Assembly: GCF_024170165.1 (NCBI RefSeq)
Contig: NZ_JALJXP010000005.1
Span: 248,001-312,000, forward strand
Direction: 5' to 3'
Source: Pseudomonas nitroreducens
GTDB taxonomy: Bacteria; Pseudomonadota; Gammaproteobacteria; Pseudomonadales; Pseudomonadaceae
Length of the DNA: 64,000 bases
Part shown: positions 48,917 to 57,171 of the stretch, one piece after another
How the letters are laid out: every line of letters begins with the position of its first letter
Position numbering within the stretch: the stretch's first letter is position 1
Translations under genes and position numbers: made by a program
Notes under the pieces: generated by a model
Told to the model about the DNA's origin: nothing
What the model saw: the letters and a program-made list of their open reading frames with translations, nothing else
Database searches by the model: none

Positions 48917-48993
48917 TGCCCGCCCGCTCGCCCCGAGCCGATCCGGACTTCAGCAAGGATGCCGGTCCGGACCCGGCACCACGCGGGCGGGCA
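48917..48993 (+). promoter_or_regulatory. Inverted repeat between mmsA and mmsB
   Basis: TGCCCGCCCGC (48917-48927) and GCGGGCGGGCA (48983-48993) form a perfect 11-bp stem around a 55-bp interior that itself contains the palindrome GGTCCGGACC (48964-48973). No T-run follows, so it is more likely an mRNA stability or partial-termination element within the operon (inference). Confidence 0.5.
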
Positions 48994-49049
48994 CCTCCTT
49001 TCGCACCTGATCGACCAGGTACCCCGAACAAGAAGAAGAGGATCAACCC

Positions 49050-49925
49050 ATGCGCATCGGCTTCATCGGACTCGGCAACATGGGCGGCCCCATGGCCGCC
49101 AACCTGCTCAAGGCCGGCTTCGACCTGAGCGTCTTCGATCTTTCCGCCAGGGCCGTGGAAGCGGCCGTCGCCCTGGGCGCCCGCGCCCTGGCATCGCCCG
49201 CCGAAGTGGCGCGCGACGATGTCGAGGTGATCATCACCATGCTGCCCGCCGCCGCCCACGTGAAGCAGGTCTTCCTCGGCGACGACGGCCTGCTGGCCAA
49301 CGTGCAGCGCGGCGTGTTGCTGATCGACTCTTCCACCATCGACCCGCTGAACGCCCGCGAGGTCAGCGCGGCCGCCCTCACCCACGGCAACCCGATGCTC
49401 GATGCGCCGGTTTCCGGCGGCACCGCTGGTGCTGCCGCGGGCACCCTGACCTTCATGGTCGGTGGCGAGCCGGCCGACTTCGAGCGCGCCCGTCCGGTGC
49501 TCGCGGCCATGGGCAAGAACATCGTGCACTGCGGCGGCGCCGGCAATGGCCAGGTGGCCAAGGTGGCGAACAACCTGCTGCTGGGCATCTCCATGATCGG
49601 CGTGGCGGAAGCCATGTCCCTGGGCGTGAAGCTGGGGATGGACGCGGAAGTGCTGGCCGGCATCATCAACACCTCCAGCGGCCGCTGCTGGAGTTCAGAG
49701 GTGAACAACCCGCTCACCGGTGCACCGGCGGCTCGCGGCTACAGCGGCGGCTTCGGCACCGACCTGATGCTCAAGGACCTGGGCCTGGCCAGCGAGGCCG
49801 CACGCCAGGTGCGCCAGCCAGTGCTGCTCGGCGCGCTGGCCCAACAGCTGTTCCAGACCTTCAGCAACCAGGGCAACGGCCAGCTGGACTTCTCGGCCAT
49901 CGTCAAGCTCTACGAACAGAACTGA
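49050..49925 (+). CDS. mmsB: 3-hydroxyisobutyrate dehydrogenase
   Basis: 291-aa beta-hydroxyacid dehydrogenase, NAD-dependent, oxidising 3-hydroxyisobutyrate to methylmalonate semialdehyde, the MmsA substrate. The Rossmann motif GFIGLGNMGGPMA is at 4-16, the substrate motif is DAPVSGGTAGAAAGTL, and the catalytic Lys171 lies in GQVAKVANN. It is second in mmsAB, 140 bp after mmsA. Confidence 0.95.
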   Translation: MRIGFIGLGNMGGPMAANLLKAGFDLSVFDLSARAVEAAVALGARALASPAEVARDDVEVIITMLPAAAHVKQVFLGDDGLLANVQRGVLLIDSSTIDPLNAREVSAAALTHGNPMLDAPVSGGTAGAAAGTLTFMVGGEPADFERARPVLAAMGKNIVHCGGAGNGQVAKVANNLLLGISMIGVAEAMSLGVKLGMDAEVLAGIINTSSGRCWSSEVNNPLTGAPAARGYSGGFGTDLMLKDLGLASEAARQVRQPVLLGALAQQLFQTFSNQGNGQLDFSAIVKLYEQN

Positions 49926-49935
49926 AACCCTGCGC

Positions 49936-50004
49936 AGCAGCGGACTTCGTCCGCGATAGTCTCCGGCGTGATGCGGACCTGTCGCGGACGGAGTCCGCTC
50001 CTGC
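49936..50004. repeat. REP pair, AGCGGACTNNGTCCGC type
   Basis: GCAGCGGACTTCGTCCGCGAT (49936) and its inverted partner TCGCGGACGGAGTCCGCTCC (from 49982). The same family is nested in 23989-24164. Confidence 0.72.
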
Positions 50005-50020
50005 ACCGCCCCAGCAACCC

Positions 50021-50056
50021 GGCTATCTCGGCTATCTCGGCTATCTCGGCTATCAT
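50021..50056. repeat. 9-bp tandem repeat GGCTATCTC
   Basis: Three exact GGCTATCTC copies (50021-50047) and a fourth that changes to GGCTATCATG. It lies 20-60 bp before the bestrophin start codon, and TATCAT of the last unit resembles a -10 box, so copy-number change could alter expression. Confidence 0.85.
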
Positions 50057-50085
50057 GCGCGCTCCGCCCCACCCGGATGCCGCCC

Positions 50086-51003
50086 ATGATCCTCCGCCCG
50101 CAAACCCCGACACTCTGGGTTCTGCTGTTTTCCCTCAAGGGGTCGATCATCCCCGCCATCTGGCGCAAGGTGCTGTACACGGTGCTGCTCAGCTCGCTGG
50201 TGGTGGCCACCCACGGCACGCTCTACCACTACAAGGTGATCATCACCTCCACGCCCTTCACCCTCTGGGGCCTGACGCTGGCGATCTTCCTCGGTTTCCG
50301 CAACAACGTCGCCTACCAGCGCTTCTGGGAGGCCCGTACGCTCTGGGGCGAGTTGCTGATCGTTACCCGCAACCTGGCGCGCCAGACCCGTTCACTGCTG
50401 CCGGACCTGGACAGCGAAGGTCGCCGCCAGCTGGGCAACCAGCTGATCGCCTTCAGCTACGCCCTGCGCGACCAGCTGCGCGGCACCCCGCAAAGCGATG
50501 ACGTGCGTCGGCTGCTGGGCGACGAAGCTGCCGCGCTGGCCGCCAGCCACAGCCCGACCAACATCCTGCTCGCCAGCCTCGGCCAGCGATTTGCCGACCG
50601 TGGGCGCGCCAGCGGCGCCAGCGATATCACCCTGGCCGCCATCGACCAGCAGATGACCCGACTGTCGTACGTGCTGGGCGGCTGCGAGCGCATCCGCAAC
50701 ACGCCGATCCCCTACCCCTACATCCTGATGCTGCACCGCATCGTTCACGTCTATTGCTTCCTGCTGCCCTTCTGCCTGGTGGACAGCATCGGCTGGTTCA
50801 CCCCGCTGGCGGTCTGTGTGCTGGCTTACACCTTCTTCGGCCTGGACGCCCTCGGCGACCAGATTGCCGACCCGTTCGACACCCAACCCAACGACCTGCC
50901 GCTGGACGCCATGAGCCGCAACATGGAAATCGCCGTGCTGGAAATTCTCGGCGAGACCGACCTGCCCGAACCGCTGAAGCCGGTGGACGGCCTGCTGCTC
51001 TGA
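50086..51003 (+). CDS. Bestrophin family (DUF1113-type) membrane protein
   Basis: 305-aa anion-channel-family protein. It opens MILRPQTPTLWVLLFSLKGS and has two N-terminal membrane spans (about 25-75), the conserved NNVAYQRFWEARTLWGELL, and later FCLVDSIGWFTPLAV and DALGDQIADPFD. Prokaryotic bestrophins form pentameric channels. An ATG three codons upstream (50077) is equally possible; neither has a strong ribosome-binding site. Confidence 0.87.
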   Translation: MILRPQTPTLWVLLFSLKGSIIPAIWRKVLYTVLLSSLVVATHGTLYHYKVIITSTPFTLWGLTLAIFLGFRNNVAYQRFWEARTLWGELLIVTRNLARQTRSLLPDLDSEGRRQLGNQLIAFSYALRDQLRGTPQSDDVRRLLGDEAAALAASHSPTNILLASLGQRFADRGRASGASDITLAAIDQQMTRLSYVLGGCERIRNTPIPYPYILMLHRIVHVYCFLLPFCLVDSIGWFTPLAVCVLAYTFFGLDALGDQIADPFDTQPNDLPLDAMSRNMEIAVLEILGETDLPEPLKPVDGLLL

Positions 51004-51024
51004 TCCGGCCTTGAGGACCCAAGA

Positions 51025-51591
51025 ATGAACCACCTGAAAGACGTGCCGCTGAACAAGGCCTACCTGCTGCTCAACCACGGCCCGAGCACCCTCGTCACCA
51101 GCGAGCACAACGGCGTCGCCAACGTCATGGCCGCGGCCTGGGTCATGCCGCTGGACTTCGATCCGCCCAAGCTGATGCTGGTGCTCGACCGCAACACCTG
51201 GTCGCGCCACCTGGTGGAGGGTTCCGGCGCCTTCGTCATCCAGCTGCCGACACGCCAGCAGGCGGAGCTGACCCTGGCGGTGGGTTCGAGCAACGGCGGC
51301 GAAGGCAACAAGTTCGAGCAGCTGGACATCCGCACTTCCCGTGCGAAGCAGATCGAGGCACCGGTGGTCGATGGCTGCGTGGCCTACCTGGAATGCAAGG
51401 TGATCAGCGAGCCGCACAACCAGGAGAAGTACGACCTGTTCATCGCCGAAGTCGTCGCCGCCTACGCCGATGAGCGCGCCTTCTCGAACGGCCGCTGGCA
51501 TTTCCCCAACGACGAGCTGCGCACCATTCATTACCAGGCCGGTGGCGCCTTCTTCGCCACCGGCGAGGCGTTCCAGGTCACTCGGGACTGA
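51025..51591 (+). CDS. Flavin reductase-like FMN-binding protein
   Basis: 188-aa split-barrel flavoprotein. The FMN-binding features are GPSTLVTSEHNGVANVMAAA and SRHLVEGSGAFVIQLP. It may reduce flavin for an oxygenase or act on a small substrate; no partner oxygenase is adjacent. Its 3' end overlaps the end of the convergent CoA-transferase gene by 14 bp. Confidence 0.83.
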   Translation: MNHLKDVPLNKAYLLLNHGPSTLVTSEHNGVANVMAAAWVMPLDFDPPKLMLVLDRNTWSRHLVEGSGAFVIQLPTRQQAELTLAVGSSNGGEGNKFEQLDIRTSRAKQIEAPVVDGCVAYLECKVISEPHNQEKYDLFIAEVVAAYADERAFSNGRWHFPNDELRTIHYQAGGAFFATGEAFQVTRD

Positions 51592-52963
51592 CTGGCTGCC
51601 AGGCTGCCGGCGCCGAGCCCAGCTCGGAGGCCGGCGACTCCCAGTAAAGCGGCGAGCCCGCGACCTGCAGTGGCGGACGCAAGCGCCGCGCGTGCCCCCA
51701 GGGGGTTGTCTCGATGCCCGGTGCCAGATCGGCGGCCGCCTCCTCCGCCAGCCCCAGCGAACCTACCGACGAAACTCCCGCCTCCAGCAGACATTGAGCC
51801 GTGCGCGCCAGCGACAGCCGCCAACGACTGCCGCGACCGCTGCGCCGGCGCTCGGCCAAGCCGCGCAAGGCAGCCGCGGCGATCAGGTAGCCGGTGGCGT
51901 GATCGAGCGCCTGCACCGGCAAGGGTACGGGTTTGTCTTCGCCCCGCCAGACGCGCCCTGCCTCGGCGATGCCGCTGCTCATCTGCACCAGGCTGTCGAA
52001 CCCGCGCCTTTCGCTCCAGGGGCCAGACCAGCCATAAGCGTTCAGGCTCACATCCACCAACCCCGGCGCAATGGTGCGGCGCACGTCGGCACCAAAGCCC
52101 AGGCGATCCAGGGCATCGGCCCGGTAGCCGTGCACCAGCACGTCGGCGCTGGCGAGCAGCGCCTGGAAGCGTTCGCGGTCCGCAGCCTGGCGCAGGTCCA
52201 GACGCGCGCAGTGCTTGCCCAGGGTGACTTCAGGCACCACGCCGGGCTCATCCCAGTCCGGCGGATCGATGCGCAGGACTTCGGCGCCGAAGCCGGCCAG
52301 CAGTCGGGTGGCAATCGGCCCGGCCAACACGCGGGTCAGGTCCAGCACGCGCAATCCGGCCAGCGGGCGCTCAGGGTCAATCTCGATATCCAGGGAGGGC
52401 GCGGACACCAGCTGGGTATCACGCAGTACCAGCGGCTCACGGGCTACGGCGAGGCCCTGCGGGTGCTCTTTCCAGGCGTCCCAGGAGCGCATCTCGGCGG
52501 CACAGCCACCCTCCTTCACGATCGCCAGTTCCAGCTCACCCGCGTCCCAGTTTGCCACGGCGCCTGCAACCCGCTCCCGATCATTGTCGGTACCGAGTAC
52601 CCGAAGGGCGGCGGCGCGGTGATGCGGCGCATTGGTATGCAGGCGAATCCAGCCGGCGCGGGTACGGTAGTTGCCGGCAATCGCATCCCACAGGTCGGGG
52701 GGTGTCCAGCCCTGGGCGCGCAATGAGGTGGAGAACCAGAAGGAAGCCAGCCGCCGATCCACGACCAGCGATGTGGCGGCACCGGGCTCCGGCTCCAGCC
52801 ACTCGCCCAGCGCCAGCCCGGCGCTGGCGATGCTGGCGGCAGCCAGTTCGGTGACGAAGAAAGCCGAAGGCAGGGAGCCTTCGCTGCGAAAGGCCAGGTG
52901 ACTCAGGCGTTCGGCCTGGCCCCCCAGGGCAACCCAAAGTCGCTCCGCAAGAACGCGCTGCAT
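51578..52963 (-). CDS. Class III (CaiB/BaiF) CoA transferase with extra N-terminal half
   Basis: 461 aa. The CoA-binding core that usually starts the protein, LAGLRVLDLTRVLAGPIATR, begins only at residue 201; the catalytic Asp is probably Asp354 in QALDHATGY. Residues 1-195 carry WDAIAGNYRTRAGWIRLHTN and AWKEHPQGLA, which look like the C-terminal part of ordinary family members, so the chain appears circularly permuted or duplicated. Acceptor acid unknown. GGAG lies before the ATG. Confidence 0.82.
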   Translation of the reverse strand: MQRVLAERLWVALGGQAERLSHLAFRSEGSLPSAFFVTELAAASIASAGLALGEWLEPEPGAATSLVVDRRLASFWFSTSLRAQGWTPPDLWDAIAGNYRTRAGWIRLHTNAPHHRAAALRVLGTDNDRERVAGAVANWDAGELELAIVKEGGCAAEMRSWDAWKEHPQGLAVAREPLVLRDTQLVSAPSLDIEIDPERPLAGLRVLDLTRVLAGPIATRLLAGFGAEVLRIDPPDWDEPGVVPEVTLGKHCARLDLRQAADRERFQALLASADVLVHGYRADALDRLGFGADVRRTIAPGLVDVSLNAYGWSGPWSERRGFDSLVQMSSGIAEAGRVWRGEDKPVPLPVQALDHATGYLIAAAALRGLAERRRSGRGSRWRLSLARTAQCLLEAGVSSVGSLGLAEEAAADLAPGIETTPWGHARRLRPPLQVAGSPLYWESPASELGSAPAAWQPVSPE

Positions 52964-53045
52964 CTCTATCTCCGCCTATTCCGTGGTGTTCCACCTTAGC
53001 CGCGCAGCGTCCGGCGGGCGAGCCGACCTTGGTCGACAGGCAATA

Positions 53046-53074
53046 AAAAGCCCGCAATCAAGCGGGCTTTTCGA
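53046..53074 (-). terminator. Rho-independent terminator of the lipoprotein gene
   Basis: AAAAAGCCCGC, loop AATCAA, GCGGGCTTTT: symmetric, with T tracts on both strands, about 115 bp past the lipoprotein stop codon on the minus strand. Confidence 0.8.
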
Positions 53075-53189
53075 TGGGGAGCTAATCCCTTAGCTGGTTT
53101 TCATCCTCTGCCCCCAGGTGTGAAAAAAACGTGAAGGGAGGGCCAGCCGAAACATTTTGTCGGAGAACGGATTTTCTGGAGACCGGCAC

Positions 53190-53570
53190 TCAGCTCGAAT
53201 AGTCCAGCGCGGTCCAGACACGGCTGAGCCCATCGCTGATCTGGCAGCTCGACAGGTCATCCGCTGCACCCCGCGAGGACAGGCGCACCGTGGAGTCGCC
53301 CTCGCCTTCGGTCAGCCACTGCAGGCGGCCGCAGTTGGGCGTGTCGATCACATAGCTGGCGGCGATCGCCGAGCGCTCCTTCGGCAGGCGGATGGCGTCG
53401 CGCACCGTGCCGCGCTCCTCGATGCGCTTGCCGTCAGCCACCAGCACGGCCCAGGCCTCCTTGCCCTCGATGATCAGGTAGGCGCCATTGGCGCGCGGAA
53501 CGTCCGCCTGGGGCTGGGCACAGCCCGCCAGCATCGCCACACCTGCGCAAAGCATCAGTTTCTGCAGCAT
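53190..53570 (-). CDS. Predicted lipoprotein
   Basis: 126-aa lipoprotein with signal MLQKLMLCAGVAMLAGC, lipobox LAGC. The mature part has GAYLIIEGKEAWAVLVADGK and a Cys pair (PNCGRL and LSSCQI) that could form a disulfide. No function is recognised. The start is the second of two close ATGs, with AGGAG at correct spacing. It is divergent from a 104-aa gene across a LexA box, and could share SOS control. Confidence 0.75.
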   Translation of the reverse strand: MLQKLMLCAGVAMLAGCAQPQADVPRANGAYLIIEGKEAWAVLVADGKRIEERGTVRDAIRLPKERSAIAASYVIDTPNCGRLQWLTEGEGDSTVRLSSRGAADDLSSCQISDGLSRVWTALDYSS

Positions 53571-53669
53571 CGCCATCGCTCCTGTTCTTCGAGGAGTGCC
53601 CGCCAGGCCAGTGGCGACGGGCACTTCAGGGTTTCTGTCAGACCGTGAGAGGGATACTAGGAGAAAATA

Positions 53670-53685
53670 CTGTTCATGCATACAG
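53670..53685. promoter_or_regulatory. LexA (SOS) box
   Basis: CTGTTCATGCATACAG: CTGT-N8-ACAG, a perfect consensus, extended to TACTGT..ACAGTA on both sides. It lies between the lipoprotein gene (starting 99 bp to the left) and the 104-aa gene (starting 107 bp to the right). Confidence 0.8.
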
Positions 53686-53792
53686 TATTTTGCGAAAATT
53701 TTTTAAACCTCGACGAAAGGCCACAGTCCATTGGCTACGTCGATCACCTCGAATCACCGGGCATGGGCCTGAAACCCATTGAGGAGCAAGCG

Positions 53793-54107
53793 ATGGTCAG
53801 CATCCATCAGCTGAAATACACCGTGAACCACATGGCCATCGAGGAAGTCAGCGAGGCCGTGTCGGAACTGCTGCTGGAGGGGTTGGTCACAGAAGGCAAG
53901 ACGCCCTTCAGCCGCACCCACTTCAACGTGTGCTTCGCGGAAATCGAGGCCCTGATGCAGCGCGCCGGCTATCACCGCCCGCTGGATGTGGTGGGTTACC
54001 AGGGCCAGGCCTATGCCATGTTCGATCCCAGTCGCTGGGACGCCGTGGAAGTGCTGCGCTGGCTGAAGGAATACGTCGAGGAATCGAAGGCGGTCAGCAT
54101 CGCCTGA
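53793..54107 (+). CDS. Hypothetical protein, likely SOS-regulated
   Basis: 104-aa soluble protein that I do not recognise. It opens MVSIHQLKYTVNHMAIEEVS and ends with a helical EVLRWLKEYVEESKAV; the centre has GYQGQAYAMFDPSRWDAVE. The start follows GAGGAG; longer in-frame forms would begin inside the LexA box and are rejected. The upstream LexA box suggests induction by DNA damage (inference). Confidence 0.72.
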   Translation: MVSIHQLKYTVNHMAIEEVSEAVSELLLEGLVTEGKTPFSRTHFNVCFAEIEALMQRAGYHRPLDVVGYQGQAYAMFDPSRWDAVEVLRWLKEYVEESKAVSIA

Positions 54108-54219
54108 AGGCGCGGGCCATTTCGCAGGTCACGGTCGCGGGAGCAGCGACTTGCGAAGGCCCACCCGGCGCACTAATGTCCCATGCACTTTTCCCGCTTG
54201 CCGAATCAAGGACGATTCC

Positions 54220-54405
54220 ATGAGCGACTCTTCCTCAGACGACAGCTGGCTCTGGGCCTACCGCAAACTCCGTAGCTGGGATGTGGGCCGGGTCAGCTCG
54301 GCGTTTCTCGCCACACTCTTCCACTGGCGCGGCGACACCGGGCTCTTCTACAGCCACGGTGGCCTGCGCAAATCCCGCCTGACCCGCGACGATCTGCTCG
54401 ACTGA
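54220..54405 (+). CDS. Small hypothetical protein
   Basis: 61 aa, MSDSSSDDSWLWAYRKLRSW at the start, then HWRGDTGLFYSHGGLRKSRL. Rich in Ser, Trp and Arg, with no signal or membrane segment. AAGGAC lies 8 bases before the ATG. No family recognised. It is convergent with the next gene. Confidence 0.6.
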   Translation: MSDSSSDDSWLWAYRKLRSWDVGRVSSAFLATLFHWRGDTGLFYSHGGLRKSRLTRDDLLD

Positions 54406-54411
54406 GCCGAA

Positions 54412-54777
54412 CTACTGCTGCTGGTAATACCCATTGCCGCGCGGATAGACCGCGCCGTTGGGGTACTCGATGCTCTGGCGGATACCACCGCTGCCCTGGT
54501 CGATGATCACCGTGCCCGAGCGCGTCTCGCCGTAGCTGCGCGGCACCTGGACGCCACCATAGCCCTCATTGCGCTGCCAACTGGAAGAACTCTCCACGCT
54601 GCCGCTCGCCCCGGGGCTGACATAGATACGCTGGATCACTGGCGGCGGTTGCTGCCTTTGCGGCTGCCCCTGGTAGTTCTGCTGGGACTGTCTTTCCTGC
54701 GTGGAAAACTGCTGCGCGTAGGCCGGTAGCGCCAGGGCACAACAGGCGATGGCCCCGAGGATTCTGAGACCGATCAT
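54412..54777 (-). CDS. Secreted Gln-rich hypothetical protein
   Basis: 121 aa with a signal peptide (MIGLRILGAIACCALALPAYA, cut after AYA). The mature protein is Gln/Ser/Gly-rich (QQNYQGQPQRQQPPPVIQRI, TVIIDQGSGGIRQSIEYPNG) and looks unstructured. Probably periplasmic; function unknown. Confidence 0.7.
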   Translation of the reverse strand: MIGLRILGAIACCALALPAYAQQFSTQERQSQQNYQGQPQRQQPPPVIQRIYVSPGASGSVESSSSWQRNEGYGGVQVPRSYGETRSGTVIIDQGSGGIRQSIEYPNGAVYPRGNGYYQQQ

Positions 54778-55224
54778 GGCGATCTCCCGAATGATGGAAA
54801 GGCTCCAGCTTACCAAGCCTCGCCGCTCAGTACAGGGCAATACGTAAACTCAACATAAATCCTTATAGCTCAATAACTTAAAAAACTATTATCACGTTAA
54901 TTATAGGAAATTGCCTCCTCAGGGTGCTGCGTGGCAACACGGCCCCGCAGGACTCCCTAAGCCCTTGTTTAAACAAACGGATAGCGCCGACTTTTAAAGC
55001 TTTTTATAGAATATTTTTCCGTTTAAAAACAACCACATAAAGAGATATCCTCAAGCTTTACAAGAGGTAACGGAGGCTTGTTGCAAAGCGCTCCCAGCAG
55101 TCCCATGGCGCGGCGACCCAACCAGCGCCTCCATCCGGGCAATCCACCCCTTGCCATTCCATTGCCACGATTGGCATTTCTTTCTCAATCAGTAAGATGC
55201 AGCGACTTTCGTAAGGAACGCCTC
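54778..55224. other. AT-rich intergenic island (447 bp)
   Basis: No gene is supported. From about 54840 to 55080 the composition is far richer in A+T than the rest of the window, with runs such as TTTTTATAGAATATTTTTCC, the perfect palindrome TTGTTTAAACAA (54965-54976), and AAACGGA (54975) opposite TCCGTTT (55018). It could hold the endA promoter or a binding area for an MvaT/H-NS-type protein. Confidence 0.6.
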
Positions 55225-55938
55225 ATGTTCGGACGCTGCCTGACCCTGCTGCTGATCCTCGCCATCCCCACCGTCGCCTCCGCCGCCGCCCCGCGCACCT
55301 TCGAGGAAGCCAAGAAGGTCGGGCGCAAGCTGTATGCCCGCCAGTCGGTGGAGTTCTATTGCGGCTGCCGCTACAACGGCACCCGGGTCGACCTGAAGAG
55401 CTGCGGCTACACCCCGCGCAAGAACGCCAACCGGGCTGCGCGCATCGAATGGGAACACATCGTCCCCGCCTGGGTGATCGGCCATCAGCGCCAATGCTGG
55501 CAAAGCGGTGGACGCAAGAACTGCGCGCGCAATGACCGGGTGTACCAGAAGGCCGAGGCCGACCTGCACAACCTGGTGCCGAGCATCGGTGAGGTCAACG
55601 GCGATCGGAACAACTTCAGTTTCGGCTGGCTGCAACAGAAACCCTCGCAGTACGGCGCCTGCCCGATGGTGGTGGACTTCAAGGCGCGCAAGGCCATGCC
55701 CCGCCCGCAGATCCGCGGCATGATCGCCCGCACCTACTTCTACATGAGCGACCGCTATGGCTTGAAACTGTCCAACCAGGACCGCCAGCTGTTCACCGCC
55801 TGGAGCAAGCAGTACCCGGTGGAAGCCTGGGAGCGTCAGCGCAACCAGATGGTTGGCTGCGCGATGGGCTGGGGCAATCCCTACGTCGGCCCGATCGAGG
55901 CCGACCGCTGCCCGACACCGAAGGTGGCCAGACGCTGA
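55225..55938 (+). CDS. endA: Endonuclease I
   Basis: 237-aa periplasmic DNase. The signal peptide is CLTLLLILAIPTVASAA. The nuclease motif IEWEHIVPAWV contains the catalytic His and is followed by HNLVPSIGEVNGDRNNF with the metal-binding Asn. Several Cys residues likely form disulfides, as in other Gram-negative EndA. Start ATG behind AAGGAA. Probably degrades incoming DNA in the periplasm. Confidence 0.9.
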   Translation: MFGRCLTLLLILAIPTVASAAAPRTFEEAKKVGRKLYARQSVEFYCGCRYNGTRVDLKSCGYTPRKNANRAARIEWEHIVPAWVIGHQRQCWQSGGRKNCARNDRVYQKAEADLHNLVPSIGEVNGDRNNFSFGWLQQKPSQYGACPMVVDFKARKAMPRPQIRGMIARTYFYMSDRYGLKLSNQDRQLFTAWSKQYPVEAWERQRNQMVGCAMGWGNPYVGPIEADRCPTPKVARR

Positions 55939-56027
55939 AGCCTGGCGACAGGCGCAAGCGCCAGCAGTAGACTCCGACAGCCGTCCAGCGCGACGAACCC
56001 CACCTTTATCTGTCTGGAGTACGCAGC

Positions 56028-56534
56028 ATGTCCTTCTCGATCTACCAGGCTTCGGTTCCCGTCTTCATCCGCATGCTTGGCAACCTTTCGGTGATCCTCA
56101 CCAAGGCTGCCGAGCACGCTCAGGCCAAGTCCATCGACCCTTCCGTCCTGATCAACGCCCGCCTTGCCCCGGACATGTTCGCCCTGGCGCGCCAGGTGCA
56201 GATCGCCTCCGACTCCGCCAAGGGCGCCGGCGCGCGTCTGGCCGGCGTGGAAGTGCCGAGCTACGCCGATGACGAAACCACCTTCGACGAACTGCAGGCG
56301 CGCATCACCAGGACCATCGAGTTCCTCAAATCCCTCAAGCCCGAGCAGTTCGACGGCGCCGAAAACCGCACCATCGAACTGAAGCTGCGCACCCGCGAAA
56401 TCAGCTTCAAGGGGGCGGATTTCCTGCTGGGCTTCGTCAATCCGAACTTCTATTTCCACATCACCACCGCCTACGACATCCTCCGCCACAACGGCGTGGA
56501 AGTCGGCAAGATGGATTACCTGGGCGGCGTCTGA
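56028..56534 (+). CDS. DUF1993 family protein
   Basis: 168-aa DUF1993 protein: MSFSIYQASVPVFIRMLGNL at the start, LAPDMFALARQVQIASDSAK in the middle and NFYFHITTAYDILRHNGV at the end. The family has a DinB-like helical bundle; function unknown. No signal peptide. Confidence 0.83.
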   Translation: MSFSIYQASVPVFIRMLGNLSVILTKAAEHAQAKSIDPSVLINARLAPDMFALARQVQIASDSAKGAGARLAGVEVPSYADDETTFDELQARITRTIEFLKSLKPEQFDGAENRTIELKLRTREISFKGADFLLGFVNPNFYFHITTAYDILRHNGVEVGKMDYLGGV

Positions 56535-56565
56535 CTGCCCTCGGCGCCGGTCTCCCCGGCGCCCT

Positions 56566-57039
56566 TCAACCGCGCGGCAGCGGCAGCGTGGTGGTGGACT
56601 TGATCTCCGAGAGCGCCACGATGGAGTTGATCTCCTGCACGCCCGGCACCTGCGACAGCCGCTCGAAGAAGAAACGCTCGTACGCCTCCACATCCTCGGT
56701 GACGATACGCAGCATGAAGTCCACGGCCCCCATCAGCACGTGGCACTCCAGCACCTCGGGAAACTCCTCCATCGCCCGCGCGAAATCCGTCAGGTGATTG
56801 CGCCCGTGGGCGTTGAGCTTCACCTGAGCGAATATCTGGGTGTTCAGGCCGATCTTCTTGCGATCCAGCAGGGTCACCTGCTTGCGGATCACTCCCTCGT
56901 CCTTCAATCGCTGAATCCGCCGCCAGCACGGCGACTGGGACAAGCCGATGCGCTCGGCGATCTCCGCCGTGGAGAGCGTTGCCTCTTCCTGCAGCAGGGC
57001 AAGAATCTTGCGGTCATGAGAATCCAGAGAAACAGGCAT
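56566..57039 (-). CDS. Lrp/AsnC family regulator
   Basis: 157-aa regulator. The N-terminal HTH has STAEIAERIGLSQSPCWRRI, and the C-terminal RAM domain has ECHVLMGAVDFMLRIVTEDV. It is divergent from a 111-aa gene. The order AsnC, small protein, symporter, gor, VOC and galU resembles PAO1 PA2028 down to PA2023 (from memory). Ligand unknown, probably an amino acid. Confidence 0.88.
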   Translation of the reverse strand: MPVSLDSHDRKILALLQEEATLSTAEIAERIGLSQSPCWRRIQRLKDEGVIRKQVTLLDRKKIGLNTQIFAQVKLNAHGRNHLTDFARAMEEFPEVLECHVLMGAVDFMLRIVTEDVEAYERFFFERLSQVPGVQEINSIVALSEIKSTTTLPLPRG

Positions 57040-57171
57040 GAATTATTCACCAAGGACAAATCCAGAGAATCATTAATGCACAAATGGCCGCCTCATAGCC
57101 AAGATCAGGCAAACAAATCCCCGCAGCGGGCCGCAGAATAGTCCTCACTTTCCTCGCATCGGCCAGCCGTC

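Noticed and set aside
53676-53792. Longer N-terminus for the 104-aa protein
   Set aside because: That start lies inside the LexA box, so it could not be transcribed from a LexA-blocked promoter; the GAGGAG-preceded ATG at 53793 is better.
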